Positions 39,537-48,296 of a DNA stretch of 64,000 nt are shown here, in pieces. The DNA lies in NCBI GenBank assembly GCA_033782935.1, contig JAWQEG010000710.1:4774001-4838000 (forward strand). The letters run 5' to 3'. The notes beneath the pieces are model-generated. The model did no database searches. It was not told the DNA's origin and saw only the letters and a program-made list of their open reading frames with translations. Each line of letters starts with the position of its first letter. The stretch's first letter is position 1. The position numbers and the translations under genes were made by a program. This DNA comes from Petrolisthes cinctipes (Eukaryota; Arthropoda; Malacostraca; Decapoda; Porcellanidae).

Positions 39537-41168
39537 GTGTTAGAGTATTTTCAAAATACAGGCCAAAAACATACTGAAAATCGATCTTTTAGGTGCCCAA
39601 AAGTCGATATGCGCATGCATCTTCTGTACCCGTTTATATCTCAAATTCATGCTCAAAACACCCGAAAATTCAATATTTTGGGGTCCCAGAAGCAATCTGT
39701 ACATGCCTACTCAGTGCTAGAATATTTTCAAAATATAGGCTAAAAACATGCTAAAAATCGATCTTTTAGGTGCCATAAAGTCGATATCTCAATTTCAGTC
39801 CCAAAACACCCGAAAATTCGATATTTAGGGGTCCCAGAAGCGATCTGTACATGCCTACTCCGTGTTAGAGTATTTTCAAAATACATGCTCAAAACATACT
39901 GAAAATCGATCTTTTAGGTGCCCAAAAGTCGATATGTGCATGCATCTTCTGTACCCGTTTATATCTCAAATTCTGGCCCTAAACACCCGAAAATTCGATA
40001 TTTTGGGGTCCCAGAAGCGATCTGTACATGCCTACTCCGTGTTAGAGTATTTTCAAAATTCAGGCCCAAAACATGCTGAAAATCGATATTTTTGGCGCCC
40101 AAAGTCAATATGTGCATGTATCTTCTGTACCCGTTTATATCTCAAATTCAGGCTCAAAACACCCGAAAATTCAATATTTTGGGGTCCCAGAAGCACTCTG
40201 TACATGCCTACTCAGTGCTAGAATATTTTCAAAATATAGGCTAAAAACATGCTAAAAATCGATCTTTTAGGTGCCAAAAAGTCGATATCTCAAATTCAGT
40301 CCCAAAACACCCGAAAATTCGATATGTAGGGGTCCCAGAAGCGATCTGTACATGCCTACTCCGTTTTAGAGTAATTTCAAAATACATGCTCAAAACATAC
40401 TGAAAATCGATCTTTTAGGTGCACAAAAGTCGATATGTGCATGCATCTTCAGTACCCGTTTATATCTCAAATTCAGGCTCAAAACACCCGAAAATTCAAT
40501 ATTTTGGGGTCCCAGAAGCAATCTGTACATGCCTACTCAGTGTTAGAGTATTTTCAAAATACAGGCCCAAAACATGCTGAAAATCGATATTTTAGATGCC
40601 CAAAGTCAATATGTGCATGTATCTTCTGTACCCGTTTATATCTCAAATTCAGGCTCAAAACACCCGAAAATTCAATATTTATGGGTCCCAGAAGCAATCT
40701 GTACAGTGCTAGAATATTTTCAAAATATAGGCTAAAAACATGCTAAAAATCGATCTTTTAAGTGCCAAAAAGTCGATATCTCAAATTCAGTCCCAAAACA
40801 CCCGAAAATTCGATATTTAGGGGTCCCAGAAGCGATCTGTACATGCCTACTCCGTGTTAGAGTATTTTCAAAATTCAGGCCAAAAACATACTGAAAATCG
40901 ATCTTTTAGGTGCCCAAAAGTCTATATGTGCATGCATCTTCTGTACCCGTTTATATCTCAAATTCTGGCCCTAAACACCCGAAAATTCGATATTTTGGGG
41001 TCCCAGAAGCAATCTGTACAGTGCTAGAATATTTTCAAAATATAGGCTAAAAACATGCTAAAAATCGATCTTTTAGGTGCCAAAAAGTCGATATCTCAAA
41101 TTCAGTCCCAAAACACCCGAAAATTCGATATTTAGGGGTCCCAGAAGCGATCTGTACATGCCTACTCC
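39537..41168 (+). repeat. 1,494-bp tandem repeat, copy 2, with trailing dimer
   Basis: Unit map: R 39537, B 39714, R 39862, F 40039, B 40215, Rc 40363, M 40540 (-10), B 40706, R 40854 (-10), B 41021. It matches copy 1 through about 40.78 kb with few differences, such as ccgttttagagtaa and the cttcagtaccc that replaces cttcaataccc. R 40854 has an F-type dyad arm (aaaattcagg) on an R body and is one of the few R units shortened by the 10-bp deletion. Confidence 0.87.
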
Positions 41169-43663
41169 GTGTTAGAGTATTTTCAAAATACATGCTCAAA
41201 ACATACTGAAAATCGATCTTTTACGTGCACAAAAGTCGATATGTGCATGCATCTTCAGTACCCGTTTATATCTCAAATTCAGGCTCAAAACACCCGAAAA
41301 TTCAATATTTTGGGGTCCCAGATGCAATCTGTACATGCCTACTCAGTGTTAGAGTATTTTCAAAATACAGGCCCAAAACATGCTGAAAATCGATATTTTA
41401 GATGCCCAAAGTCAATATGTGCATGTATCTACTGTACCCGTTTATATCTCAAATTCAGGCTCAAAACACCCGAAAATTCAATATTTTGGGGTCCCAGAAG
41501 CAATCTGTACATGCCTACTCAGTGCTAGAATATTTTCAAAATATAGGCTAAAAACATGCTAAAAATCGATCTTTTAGGTGCCAAAAAGTCGATATCTCAA
41601 ATTCAGTCCCAAAACACCCGAAAATTCGATATTTAGGGGTCCCAGAAGCGATCTGTTCATGCCTACTCCGTGTTAGAGTATTTTCAAAATACATGCTCAA
41701 AACAAACTGAAAATCGATCTTTTAGGTGCACAAAAGTCGATATGTGCATGCATCTTCAGTACCCGTTTATATCTCAAATTCAGGCTCAAAACACCCGAAA
41801 ATTCAATATTTTGGGGTCCCAGAAGCAATCTGTACATGCCTACTCAGTGTTAGAGTATTTTCAAAATACAGGCCCAAAACATGCTGAAAATCGATATTTT
41901 AGGTGCCCAAAGTCAATATGTGCATGTATCTTCTGTACCCGTTTATATCTCAAATTCAGGCTCAAAACACCCGAAAATTCAATATTTTGGGGTCCCAGAA
42001 GCAATCTGTACATGCCTACACAGTGCTAGAATATTTTGAAAATATAGGCTAAAAACATGCTAAAAATCGACATTTTAGGTGCCAAAAAATCAATATCTCA
42101 AATTCAGTCCCAAAACACCCGAAAATTCGATATTTAGAGGTCCCAGAAGGTATCTGTACATGCTTACTCCGTGTTAGAGTATTTTCAAAATACAGGCGAA
42201 AAACATACTGAAAATCGATCTTTTAGGTGCCCAAAAGTCGATATGTGCATGCATCTTCTGTACCCGTTTATATCTCAAATTCTGGCCCTAAACACCCGAA
42301 AATTCGATATTTTGGGGTCCCAGAAGCGATCTGTACATGCCTACTCCGTGTTAGAGTATTTTCAAAATTCAGGCCCAAAACATGCTGAAAATCGATATTT
42401 TTGGTGCCCAAAATCAATATGTGCATGTATCTTCTGTACCCGTTTATATCTCAAATTCAGGCTCAAAACACCCGAAAATTAAATATTTTGGGGTCCCAGA
42501 AGCAATCTGTACAGTGCTAGAATATTTTCAAAATATAGGCTAAAAACATGCTAAAAATCGACATTTTAGGTGCCATAAAATCGATATCTCAAATTCAGTC
42601 CCAAAACACCCGAAAATTCGATATTTAGGGGTCCCAGAAGCGATCTGTACATGCCTACTCCGTGTTAGAGTATTTTCAAAATTCAGTCCCAAAACATGCT
42701 GAAAATCGATATTTTTGGTGCCCAAAGTCAATATGTGCATGTATCTTCTGTACCCGTTTATATCTCAAATTCTGGCTCAAAACACCCGAAAATTCAATAT
42801 TTTGGGGTCCCAGAAGCAATCTGTACATGCCTACTCAGTGCTAGAATATTTTCAAAATATAGGCTAAAAACATGCTAAAAATCGATCTTTTAGGTGCCAA
42901 AAAGTCGATATCTCAAATTCAGTCCCAAAACACCCGAAAATTCGATATTTAGGGGTCCCAGAAGCGATCTGTACATGCCTACTCCGTGTTAGAGTATTTT
43001 CAAAATACATGCTCAAAACATACTGAAAATCGATCTTTTAGGTGCACAAAAGTCGATATGTGCATGCATCTTCAGTACCCGTTTATATCTCAAATTCAGG
43101 CTCAAAACACCCGAAAATTCAATATTTTGGGGTCCCAGAAGCAATCTGTACATGCCTACTCAGTGTTAGAGTATTTTCAAAATACAGGCCCAAAACATGC
43201 TGAAAATCGATATTTTAGATGCCCAAAGTCAATATGTGCATGTATCTTCTGTACCCGTTTATATCTCAAATTCAGGCTCAAAACACCCGAAAATTCAATA
43301 TTTTGGGGTCCCAGAAGCAATCTGTACATGCCTACACAGTGCTAGAATATTTTCAAAATATAGTCTAAAAACATGCTAAAAATCGACATTTTAGGTGCCA
43401 AAAAGTCGATATCTTAAATTCAGTCCCAAAACACCCGAAAATTCCATATTTAGAGGTCCCAGAAGGTATCTGTACATGCCTACTCCGTGTTAGAGTATTT
43501 TCAAAATACAGGCCAAAAACATACTGAAAATCGATCTTTTAGGTGCCCAAAAGTCGATATGCGCATGCATCTTCTGTACCCGTTTATATCTCAAATTCTG
43601 GCTCAAAACACCCGAAAATTCAATATTTTGGGGTCCCAGAAGCGATCTGTACATGCCTACTCC
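41169..43663 (+). repeat. 2,318-bp tandem repeat, copy 1, with leading unit
   Basis: Unit map: Rc 41169, M 41346, B 41522, Rc 41670, M 41847, Ba 42023, Ra 42171, F 42348 (-10), B 42514, F 42662, B 42838, Rc 42986, M 43163, Ba 43339, R 43487. The copied block is about 41405-43640. Markers shared with the next copy are gtatctactgtacccg, aaaacaaactg, tattttgaaaatata, cccaaaatcaatatg, aaaattaaatatttt and aaaattcagtccc. Confidence 0.88.
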
Positions 43664-45981
43664 GTGTTAGAGTATTTTCAAAATTCAGGCCCAAAACATG
43701 CTGAAAATCGATATTTTTGGTGCCCAAAGTCAATATGTGCATGTATCTACTGTACCCGTTTATATCTCAAATTCAGGTTCAAAACACCCGAAAATTCAAT
43801 ATTTTGGGGTCCCAGAAGCAATCTGTACATGCCTACTCAGTGCTAGAATATTTTCAAAATATAGGCTAAAAACATGCTAAAAATCGATCTTTTAGGTGCC
43901 AAAAAGTCGATATCTCAAATTCAGTCCCAAAACACCCGAAAATTCGATATTTAGGGGTCCCAGAAGCGATCTGTACATGCCTACTCCGTGTTAGAGTATT
44001 TTCAAAATACATGCTCAAAACAAACTGAAAATCGATCTTTTATGTGCACAAAAGTCGATATGTGCATGCATCTTCAGTACCCGTTTATATCTCAAATTCA
44101 GGCTCAAAACACCCGAAAATTCAATATTTTGGGGTCCCAGAAGCAATCTGTACATGCCTACTCAGTGTTAGAGTATTTTCAAAATACAGGCCCAAAACAT
44201 GCTGAAAATCGATATTTTAGGTGCCCAAAGTCAATATGTGCATGTATCTTCTGTACCCGTTTATATCTCAAATTCAGGCTCAAAACACCCGAAAATTCAA
44301 TATTTTGGGGTCCCAGAAGCAATCTGTACATGCCTACACAGTGCTAGAATATTTTGAAAATATAGGCTAAAAACATGCTAAAAATCGACATTTTAGGTGC
44401 CAAAAAATCGATATCTCAAATTCAGTCCCAAAACACCCTAAAATTCGATATTTAGAGGTCCCAGAAGGTATCTGTACATGCTTACTCCGTGTTAGAGTAT
44501 TTTCAAAATACAGGCCAAAAACATACTGAAAATCGATCTTTTAGGTGCCCAAAAGTCGATATGTGCATGCATCTTCTGTACCCGTTTATATCTCAAATTC
44601 TGGCCCTAAACACCCGAAAATTCGATATTTTGGGGTCCCAGAAGCGATCTGTACATGCCTACTCCGTGTTAGAGTATTTTCAAAATTCAGGCCCAAAACA
44701 TGCTGAAAATCGATATTTTTGGTGCCCAAAATCAATATGTGCATGTATCTTCTGTACCCGTTTATATCTCAAATTCAGGCTCAAAACACCCGAAAATTAA
44801 ATATTTTGGGGTCCCAGAAGCAATCTGTACAGTGCTAGAATATTTTCAAAATATAGGCTAAAAACATGCTAAAAATCGACATTTTAGGTGCCATAAAATC
44901 GATATCTCAAATTCAGTCCCAAAACACCCGAAAATTCGATATTTAGGGGTCCCAGAAGCGATCTGTACATGCCTACTCCGTGTTAGAGTATTTTCAAAAT
45001 TCAGTCCCAAAACATGCTGAAAATCGATATTTTTGGTGCCCAAAGTCAATATGTGCATGTATCTTCTGTACCCGTTTATATCTCAAATTCTGGCTCAAAA
45101 CACCCGAAAATTCAATATTTTGGGGTCCCAGAAGCAATCTGTACATGCCTACTCAGTGCTAGAATATTTTCAAAATATAGGCTAAAAACATGCTAAAAAT
45201 CGATCTTTTAGGTGCCAAAAAGTCGATATCTCAAATTCAGTCCCAAAACACCCGAAAATTCGATATTTATGGGTCCCAGAAGCGATCTGTACATGCCTAC
45301 TCCTTGTTAGAGTATTTTCAAAATACATGCTCAAAACATACTGAAAATCGATCTTTTAGGTGCACAAAAGTCGATATGTGCATGCATCTTCAGTACCCGT
45401 TTATATCTCAAATTCAGGCTCAAAACACCCGAAAATTCAATATTTTGGGGTCCCAGAAGCAATCTGTACATGCCTACTCAGTGTTAGAGTATTTTCAAAA
45501 TACAGGCCCAAAACATGCTGAAAATCGATATTTTAGATGCCCAAAGTCAATATGTGCATGTATCTTCTGTACCCGTTTATATCTCAAATTCAGGCTCAAA
45601 ACACCCGAAAATTCAATATTTTGGGGTCCCAGAAGCAATCTGTACATGCCTACACAGTGCTAGAATATTTTCAAAATATAGGCTAAAAACATGCTAAAAA
45701 TCGACATTTTAGGTGCCAAAAAGTCGATATCTTAAATTCAGTCCCAAAACACCCGAAAATTCCATATTTAGAGGTCCCAGAAGGTATCTGTACATGCCTA
45801 CTCCGTGTTAGAGTATTTTCAAAATACAGGCCAAAAACATACTGAAAATCGATCTTTTAGGTGCCCAAAAGTCGATATGCGCATGCATCTTCTGTACCCG
45901 TTTATATCTCAAATTCTGGCTCAAAACACCCGAAAATTCAATATTTTGGGGTCCCAGAAGCAATCTGTACATGCCTACTCA
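43664..45981 (+). repeat. 2,318-bp tandem repeat, copy 2
   Basis: Unit map: F 43664, B 43840, Rc 43988, M 44165, Ba 44341, Ra 44489, F 44666 (-10), B 44832, F 44980, B 45156, Rc 45304, M 45481, Ba 45657, R 45805. I noted about nine differences from copy 1 over roughly 2.2 kb (99.6% by eye), including cttttatgtgcac, cacccta, tttatgggtccc and actccttgttag. The first unit is F where copy 1 has M, so the crossover lay near 43.7 kb, within the unit before the shared tctactg. Confidence 0.88.
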
Positions 45982-47294
45982 GTGCTAGAATATTTTCAAA
46001 ATATAGGCTAAAAACATGCTAAAAATCGATCTTTTAGGTGCCATAAAGTCGATATCTCAAATTTAGTCCCAAAACACCCGAAAATTCGATATTTAGGGGT
46101 CCCAGAAGCGATCTGTACATGCCTACTCCGATTTAGAGTATTTTCAAAATACATGCTCAAAACATACTGAAAATCGATCTTTTAGGTGCACAAAAGTCGA
46201 TATGTGCATGCATCTTCAGTACCCGTTTATATCTCAAATTCAGGCTCAAAACACCCGAAAATTCAATATTTTGGGGTCCCAGAAGCAATCTCAGTGTTAG
46301 AGTATTTTCAAAATACAGGCCCAAAACATGCTGAAAATCGATATTTTAGATGCCCAAAGTCAATATGTGCATGTATCTTCTGTACCCATTTATATCTCAA
46401 ATTCAGGCTCAAAACACCCGAAAAGTCAATATTTTGGGGTCCCAGAAGCAATCTGTACATGCCTACTCAGTGATAGAGTATTTTCAAAATACAGGCCCAA
46501 AACATGCTGAAAATTGATATTTTAGCTGCCCAAAGTCAATATGTGCATGTATCTTCTGTACCCGTTTATATCTCAAATTCAGGCTCAAAACATCCGAAAA
46601 TTCAATATTTTGGGGTCCCAGAAGCAATCTGTACATGCCTACTCAGTGCTAGAATATTTTCAAAATATAGGCAAAAAACAAGCTAAAAATCGATCTTTTA
46701 GGTGCCAAAAAGTCGATATCTCAAATTCAGTCCCAAAACACCCGAAAATTCGATATTTAGGGGTCCCAGAAGCGATCTGTACATGCCTACTCCGTGTTAG
46801 AGTATTTTCAAAATACATGCTCAAAACATACTGAAAATCGATCTTTTAGGTGCACAAAAGTCGATATGTGCATGCATCTTCAGTACCCGTTTATATCTCA
46901 AATTCAGGCTCAAAACACCCGAAAAGTCAATATTTTGGGGTCCCAGAAGCAATCTGTACATGCCTACTCAGTGATAGAGTATTTTCAAAATACAGGCCCA
47001 AAACATGCTGAAAATCGATATTTTAGCTGCCCAAAGTCAATATGTGCATGTATCTTCTGTACCCGTTTATATCTCAAATTCAGGCTCAAAACATCCGAAA
47101 ATTCAATATTTTGGGGTCCCAGAAGCAATCTGTACATGCCTACTCAGTGCTAGAATATTTTCAAAATATAGGCAAAAAACAAGCTAAAAATCGATCTTTT
47201 AGGTGCCAAAAAGTCGATATCTCAAATTCAGTCCCAAAACACCCGAAAATTCGATATTTAGGGGTCCCAGAAGCGATCTGTACATGCCTACTCC
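45982..47294 (+). repeat. Array segment: M-M doublet and 501-bp tandem pair
   Basis: Unit map: B 45982, Rc 46130 (13 bp short), M 46294, M 46470, B 46646, Rc 46794, M 46971, B 47147. Bases 46421-46921 and 46922-47422 are a tandem pair at 501 bp, marked by aaaagtcaatatttt, cagtgatagag, ttttagctgccc and aaaacatccgaaaa. The M-M doublet at 46294-46645 is the only adjacent M pair I see. Confidence 0.86.
46291..46292 (+). other. 13-bp deletion at the end of an Rc unit
   Basis: At this point gcaatct is joined to cagtgttag, removing 13 bp that include the gtacatgcc motif. It is the only unit in the window with this end and brings Rc 46130 to 164 bp. Confidence 0.85.
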
Positions 47295-47471
47295 GTGTTA
47301 GAGTATTTTCAAAATACATGCTCAAAACATACTGAAAATCGATCTTTTAGGTGCACAAAAGTCGATATGTGCATGCATCTTCAGTACCCGTTTATATCTC
47401 AAATTCAGGCTCAAAACACCCGAAAATTCAATATTTTGGGGTCCCAGAAGCAATCTGTACATGCCTACTCA
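47295..47471 (+). repeat. Reference unit, class Rc (177 bp)
   Basis: R-class monomer of the Rc subtype. After the tattttcaaaatac dyad it reads catgctcaaaacatactg, then gtgcacaaaagtcgatatg, and tcttcagtaccc. Its right half carries attcaatattttgggg and agcaatctg and ends in actcag, which leads into an M unit. Rc almost always follows Bb and precedes M. Its length is a multiple of three, which matters for the spurious reading frames. Confidence 0.92.
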
Positions 47472-47647
47472 GTGTTAGAGTATTTTCAAAATACAGGCCC
47501 AAAACATGCTGAAAATCGATATTTTAGATACCCAAAGTCAATATGTGCATGTATCTTCTGTACCCGTTTATATCACAAATTCAGGCTCAAAACACCCGAA
47601 AAGTCAATATTTTGGGGTCCCAGAAGCAATCTGTACATGCCTACACA
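47472..47647 (+). repeat. Reference unit, class M (176 bp)
   Basis: M-class monomer, recognised by caggcccaaaacatgctgaaaatcg, then gatattttagatgccc (here with a private G-to-A change giving gatacccaaag), then agtcaatatgtgcatgtatc. It is one base shorter than R because the A-run after gccc is aaa rather than aaaa. It usually ends in acacagtg and is followed by Ba. M has fewer CpG sites than R because several CG positions of R read CA in M. Confidence 0.92.
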
Positions 47648-47795
47648 GTGCTAGAATATTTTCAAAATATAGGCTAAAAACATGCTAAAAATCGACATTT
47701 TAGGTGCCAAAAAATCGATATCTCAAATTCAGTCCCAAAACACCCGAAAATTCGATATTTAGAGGTCCCAGAAGGTATCTGTACATGCCTACTCC
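47648..47795 (+). repeat. Reference unit, class Ba (148 bp, 29-bp block absent)
   Basis: Short-class monomer of the Ba subtype: ctagaatattttcaaaatat, then gctaaaaatcgacatttt, ggtgccaaaaaatcgatat joined directly to ctcaaattcagtccc, and finally gaggtcccagaaggtatctg. Compared with R it lacks the 29 bp that separate gatat from ctcaaattc. Its length is close to the 147 bp wrapped in a nucleosome core. Ba follows M and precedes Ra. Confidence 0.92.
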
Positions 47796-47803
47796 GTGTT
47801 AGA

Positions 47804-47818
47804 GTATTTTCAAAATAC
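47804..47818. other. Dyad-symmetric core, R/M form
   Basis: The 15-bp sequence gtattttcaaaatac is a perfect inverted repeat: arms of seven bases around a central c. It recurs at the start of nearly every R and M unit, at the junction between half-units h1 and h2. No known binding protein is assigned. Confidence 0.8.
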
Positions 47819-47897
47819 AGGCCAAAAACATACTGAAAATCGATCTTTTAGGTGCCCAAAAGTCGATATGTGCATGTATCTTCTGTACACGTTTATA
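47808..47897 (+). repeat. Half-unit h2 (90 bp) inside an R monomer
   Basis: This is the left half of the Ra unit, from tttcaaaatacagg to cgtttata. It aligns with the following 87 bp (h1): tttcaaaatacagg against tctcaaattcagg, caaaacatgctgaaaatcg against caaaacacccgaaaattcg, aggtgcccaaaagtcgat against ggggtcccagaagcgat, and tgtgcatgcatctt against tgtacatgcctact. By eye about 70% of columns match with two or three single-base gaps. I infer an ancient duplication of an 88-bp ancestor. Confidence 0.75.
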
Positions 47898-47898
47898 T
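47870..47898 (+). other. 29-bp block present in R, M and F but absent from every B unit
   Basis: The segment begins after gtcgatat and ends in tttatat, so its removal fuses gatat to ctcaaattc exactly as seen in B units (for example at 48222/48223). The deletion end points share a short atat direct repeat, typical of slippage or microhomology repair. The block contains the gtgcatg..tc motif and the conserved tctgtacccg stretch. Its uniform absence in all B units shows a single founding deletion that spread by amplification. Confidence 0.85.
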
Positions 47899-47984
47899 CT
47901 CAAATTCTGGACCTAAACACCCGAAAATTCGATATTTTGGGGTCCCAGAAGCGATCTGTACATGCCTACTCCGTGTTAGAGTAT
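47898..47984 (+). repeat. Half-unit h1 (87 bp) inside an R monomer
   Basis: Partner of the preceding 90-bp half-unit. It runs from tctcaaattc through aaaacacccgaaaattcgatatttt, ggggtcccagaagcgatctg, tacatgcctactccg to gagtat. Matched landmarks lie in the same order and at nearly the same spacing as in h2, so the relationship is collinear and not a single shared word. In B units it is h2, not h1, that has lost 29 bp from its right end. Confidence 0.75.
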
Positions 47985-48148
47985 TTTCAAAATTCAGGCC
48001 CAAAACATGCTGAAAATCGATATTTTTGGTGCCCAAAGTCAATATGTGCATGTATCTTCTGTACCCGTTTATATCTCAAATTCAGGCTCAAAACACCCGA
48101 GAATTCAATATTTTGGGGTCCCAGAAGCAATCTGTACATGCCTACTCA
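47973..48148 (+). repeat. Reference unit, class F (176 bp)
   Basis: F-class monomer: gtattttcaaaattcaggccc, then atgctgaaaatcgatatttttggtgccc, or ggcgccc in many copies. It differs from M in the dyad arm (ttc instead of tac) and in the run of five T. Otherwise it shares M's agtcaatatgtgcatgtatc. It is typically followed by Bb and preceded by Ra. Confidence 0.92.
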
Positions 48149-48296
48149 GTGCTAGAATATTTTCAAAATATAGGCTAAAAACATGCTAAAAATCGATCTT
48201 TTAGGTGCCAAAAAGTCGATATCTCAAATTCAGTCCCAAAACACCCGAAAATTCGATATTTAGGGGTCCCAGAAGCGATCTGTACATGCCTACTCC
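48149..48296 (+). repeat. Reference unit, class Bb (148 bp, 29-bp block absent)
   Basis: Short-class monomer of the Bb subtype: ataggctaaaaacatgctaaaaatcg, then gatcttttaggtgcc, aaaaagtcgatat joined to ctcaaattc at 48222/48223, then gatatttaggggtccc and agaagcgatctg. The left arm and the missing block are the same as in Ba, so both subtypes descend from one deletion event. A further derivative with aggcaaaaaacaagc occurs at 33265, 36272, 46646, 47147, 49300, 49801, 51953, 52454, 52955 and 59059. Confidence 0.92.
48157..48171. other. Dyad-symmetric core, B form with compensating changes
   Basis: In B units the core reads atattttcaaaatat. It differs from the R/M form at both outermost bases, g to a on the left and c to t on the right, so the perfect 7-1-7 symmetry is kept. 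F units have gtattttcaaaattc, where the symmetry is broken at one position per arm. Confidence 0.8.

Larger units (their letters stand above)
47796..47972 (+). repeat. Reference unit, class Ra (177 bp)
   Basis: R-class monomer of the Ra subtype: caggccaaaaacatactgaaaatcg, then ttaggtgcccaaaagtcgatatgtg. The usual tgcatgcatcttctgtaccc has two private changes here (tgcatgtatc and gtacacg). The right half typically reads ttctggccctaaacaccc (here ttctggacc), then attcgatattttgggg and agcgatctg, ending in actccgtgt, which leads into F. The changes gtacacg and ttctggacc are shared with 50450 and 59531 and mark common descent. Confidence 0.92.
47295..48296 (+). repeat. Reference hexamer higher-order repeat (1,002 bp)
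   Basis: This is the cleanest complete example of the dominant higher-order unit. Its order is Rc 47295, M 47472, Ba 47648, Ra 47796, F 47973, Bb 48149, and the next hexamer phase starts at 48297. The two trimers are each 501 bp but differ at many linked class-specific sites, so the true period is the hexamer and not the trimer. The same alternation is seen at 13753-14743, 21022-22013, 23654-24655, 25157-26148, 26788-27779 and 27780-28771, in some cases shortened to about 992 bp by a 10-bp deletion in one unit or carrying the other B subtype at one position. Confidence 0.88.

Noticed and set aside
47862..47880. A site-specific recombination site at the tgcatgca palindrome of R units
   Set aside because: The class-switch and deletion junctions I could locate lie at atatctcaaattcag, ctgaaaatcgat and the tattttcaaaata core, not at this palindrome, so general homologous exchange explains them better.
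47910..47935. CENP-B box-like motif in the conserved acacccgaaaattcgat segment
   Set aside because: On the minus strand it reads atcgaattttcggg. The known box needs TTCG, then seven bases including a fixed A, then CGGG. Here the base before TCG is A and only six bases separate TCG from CGGG, so it does not fit.
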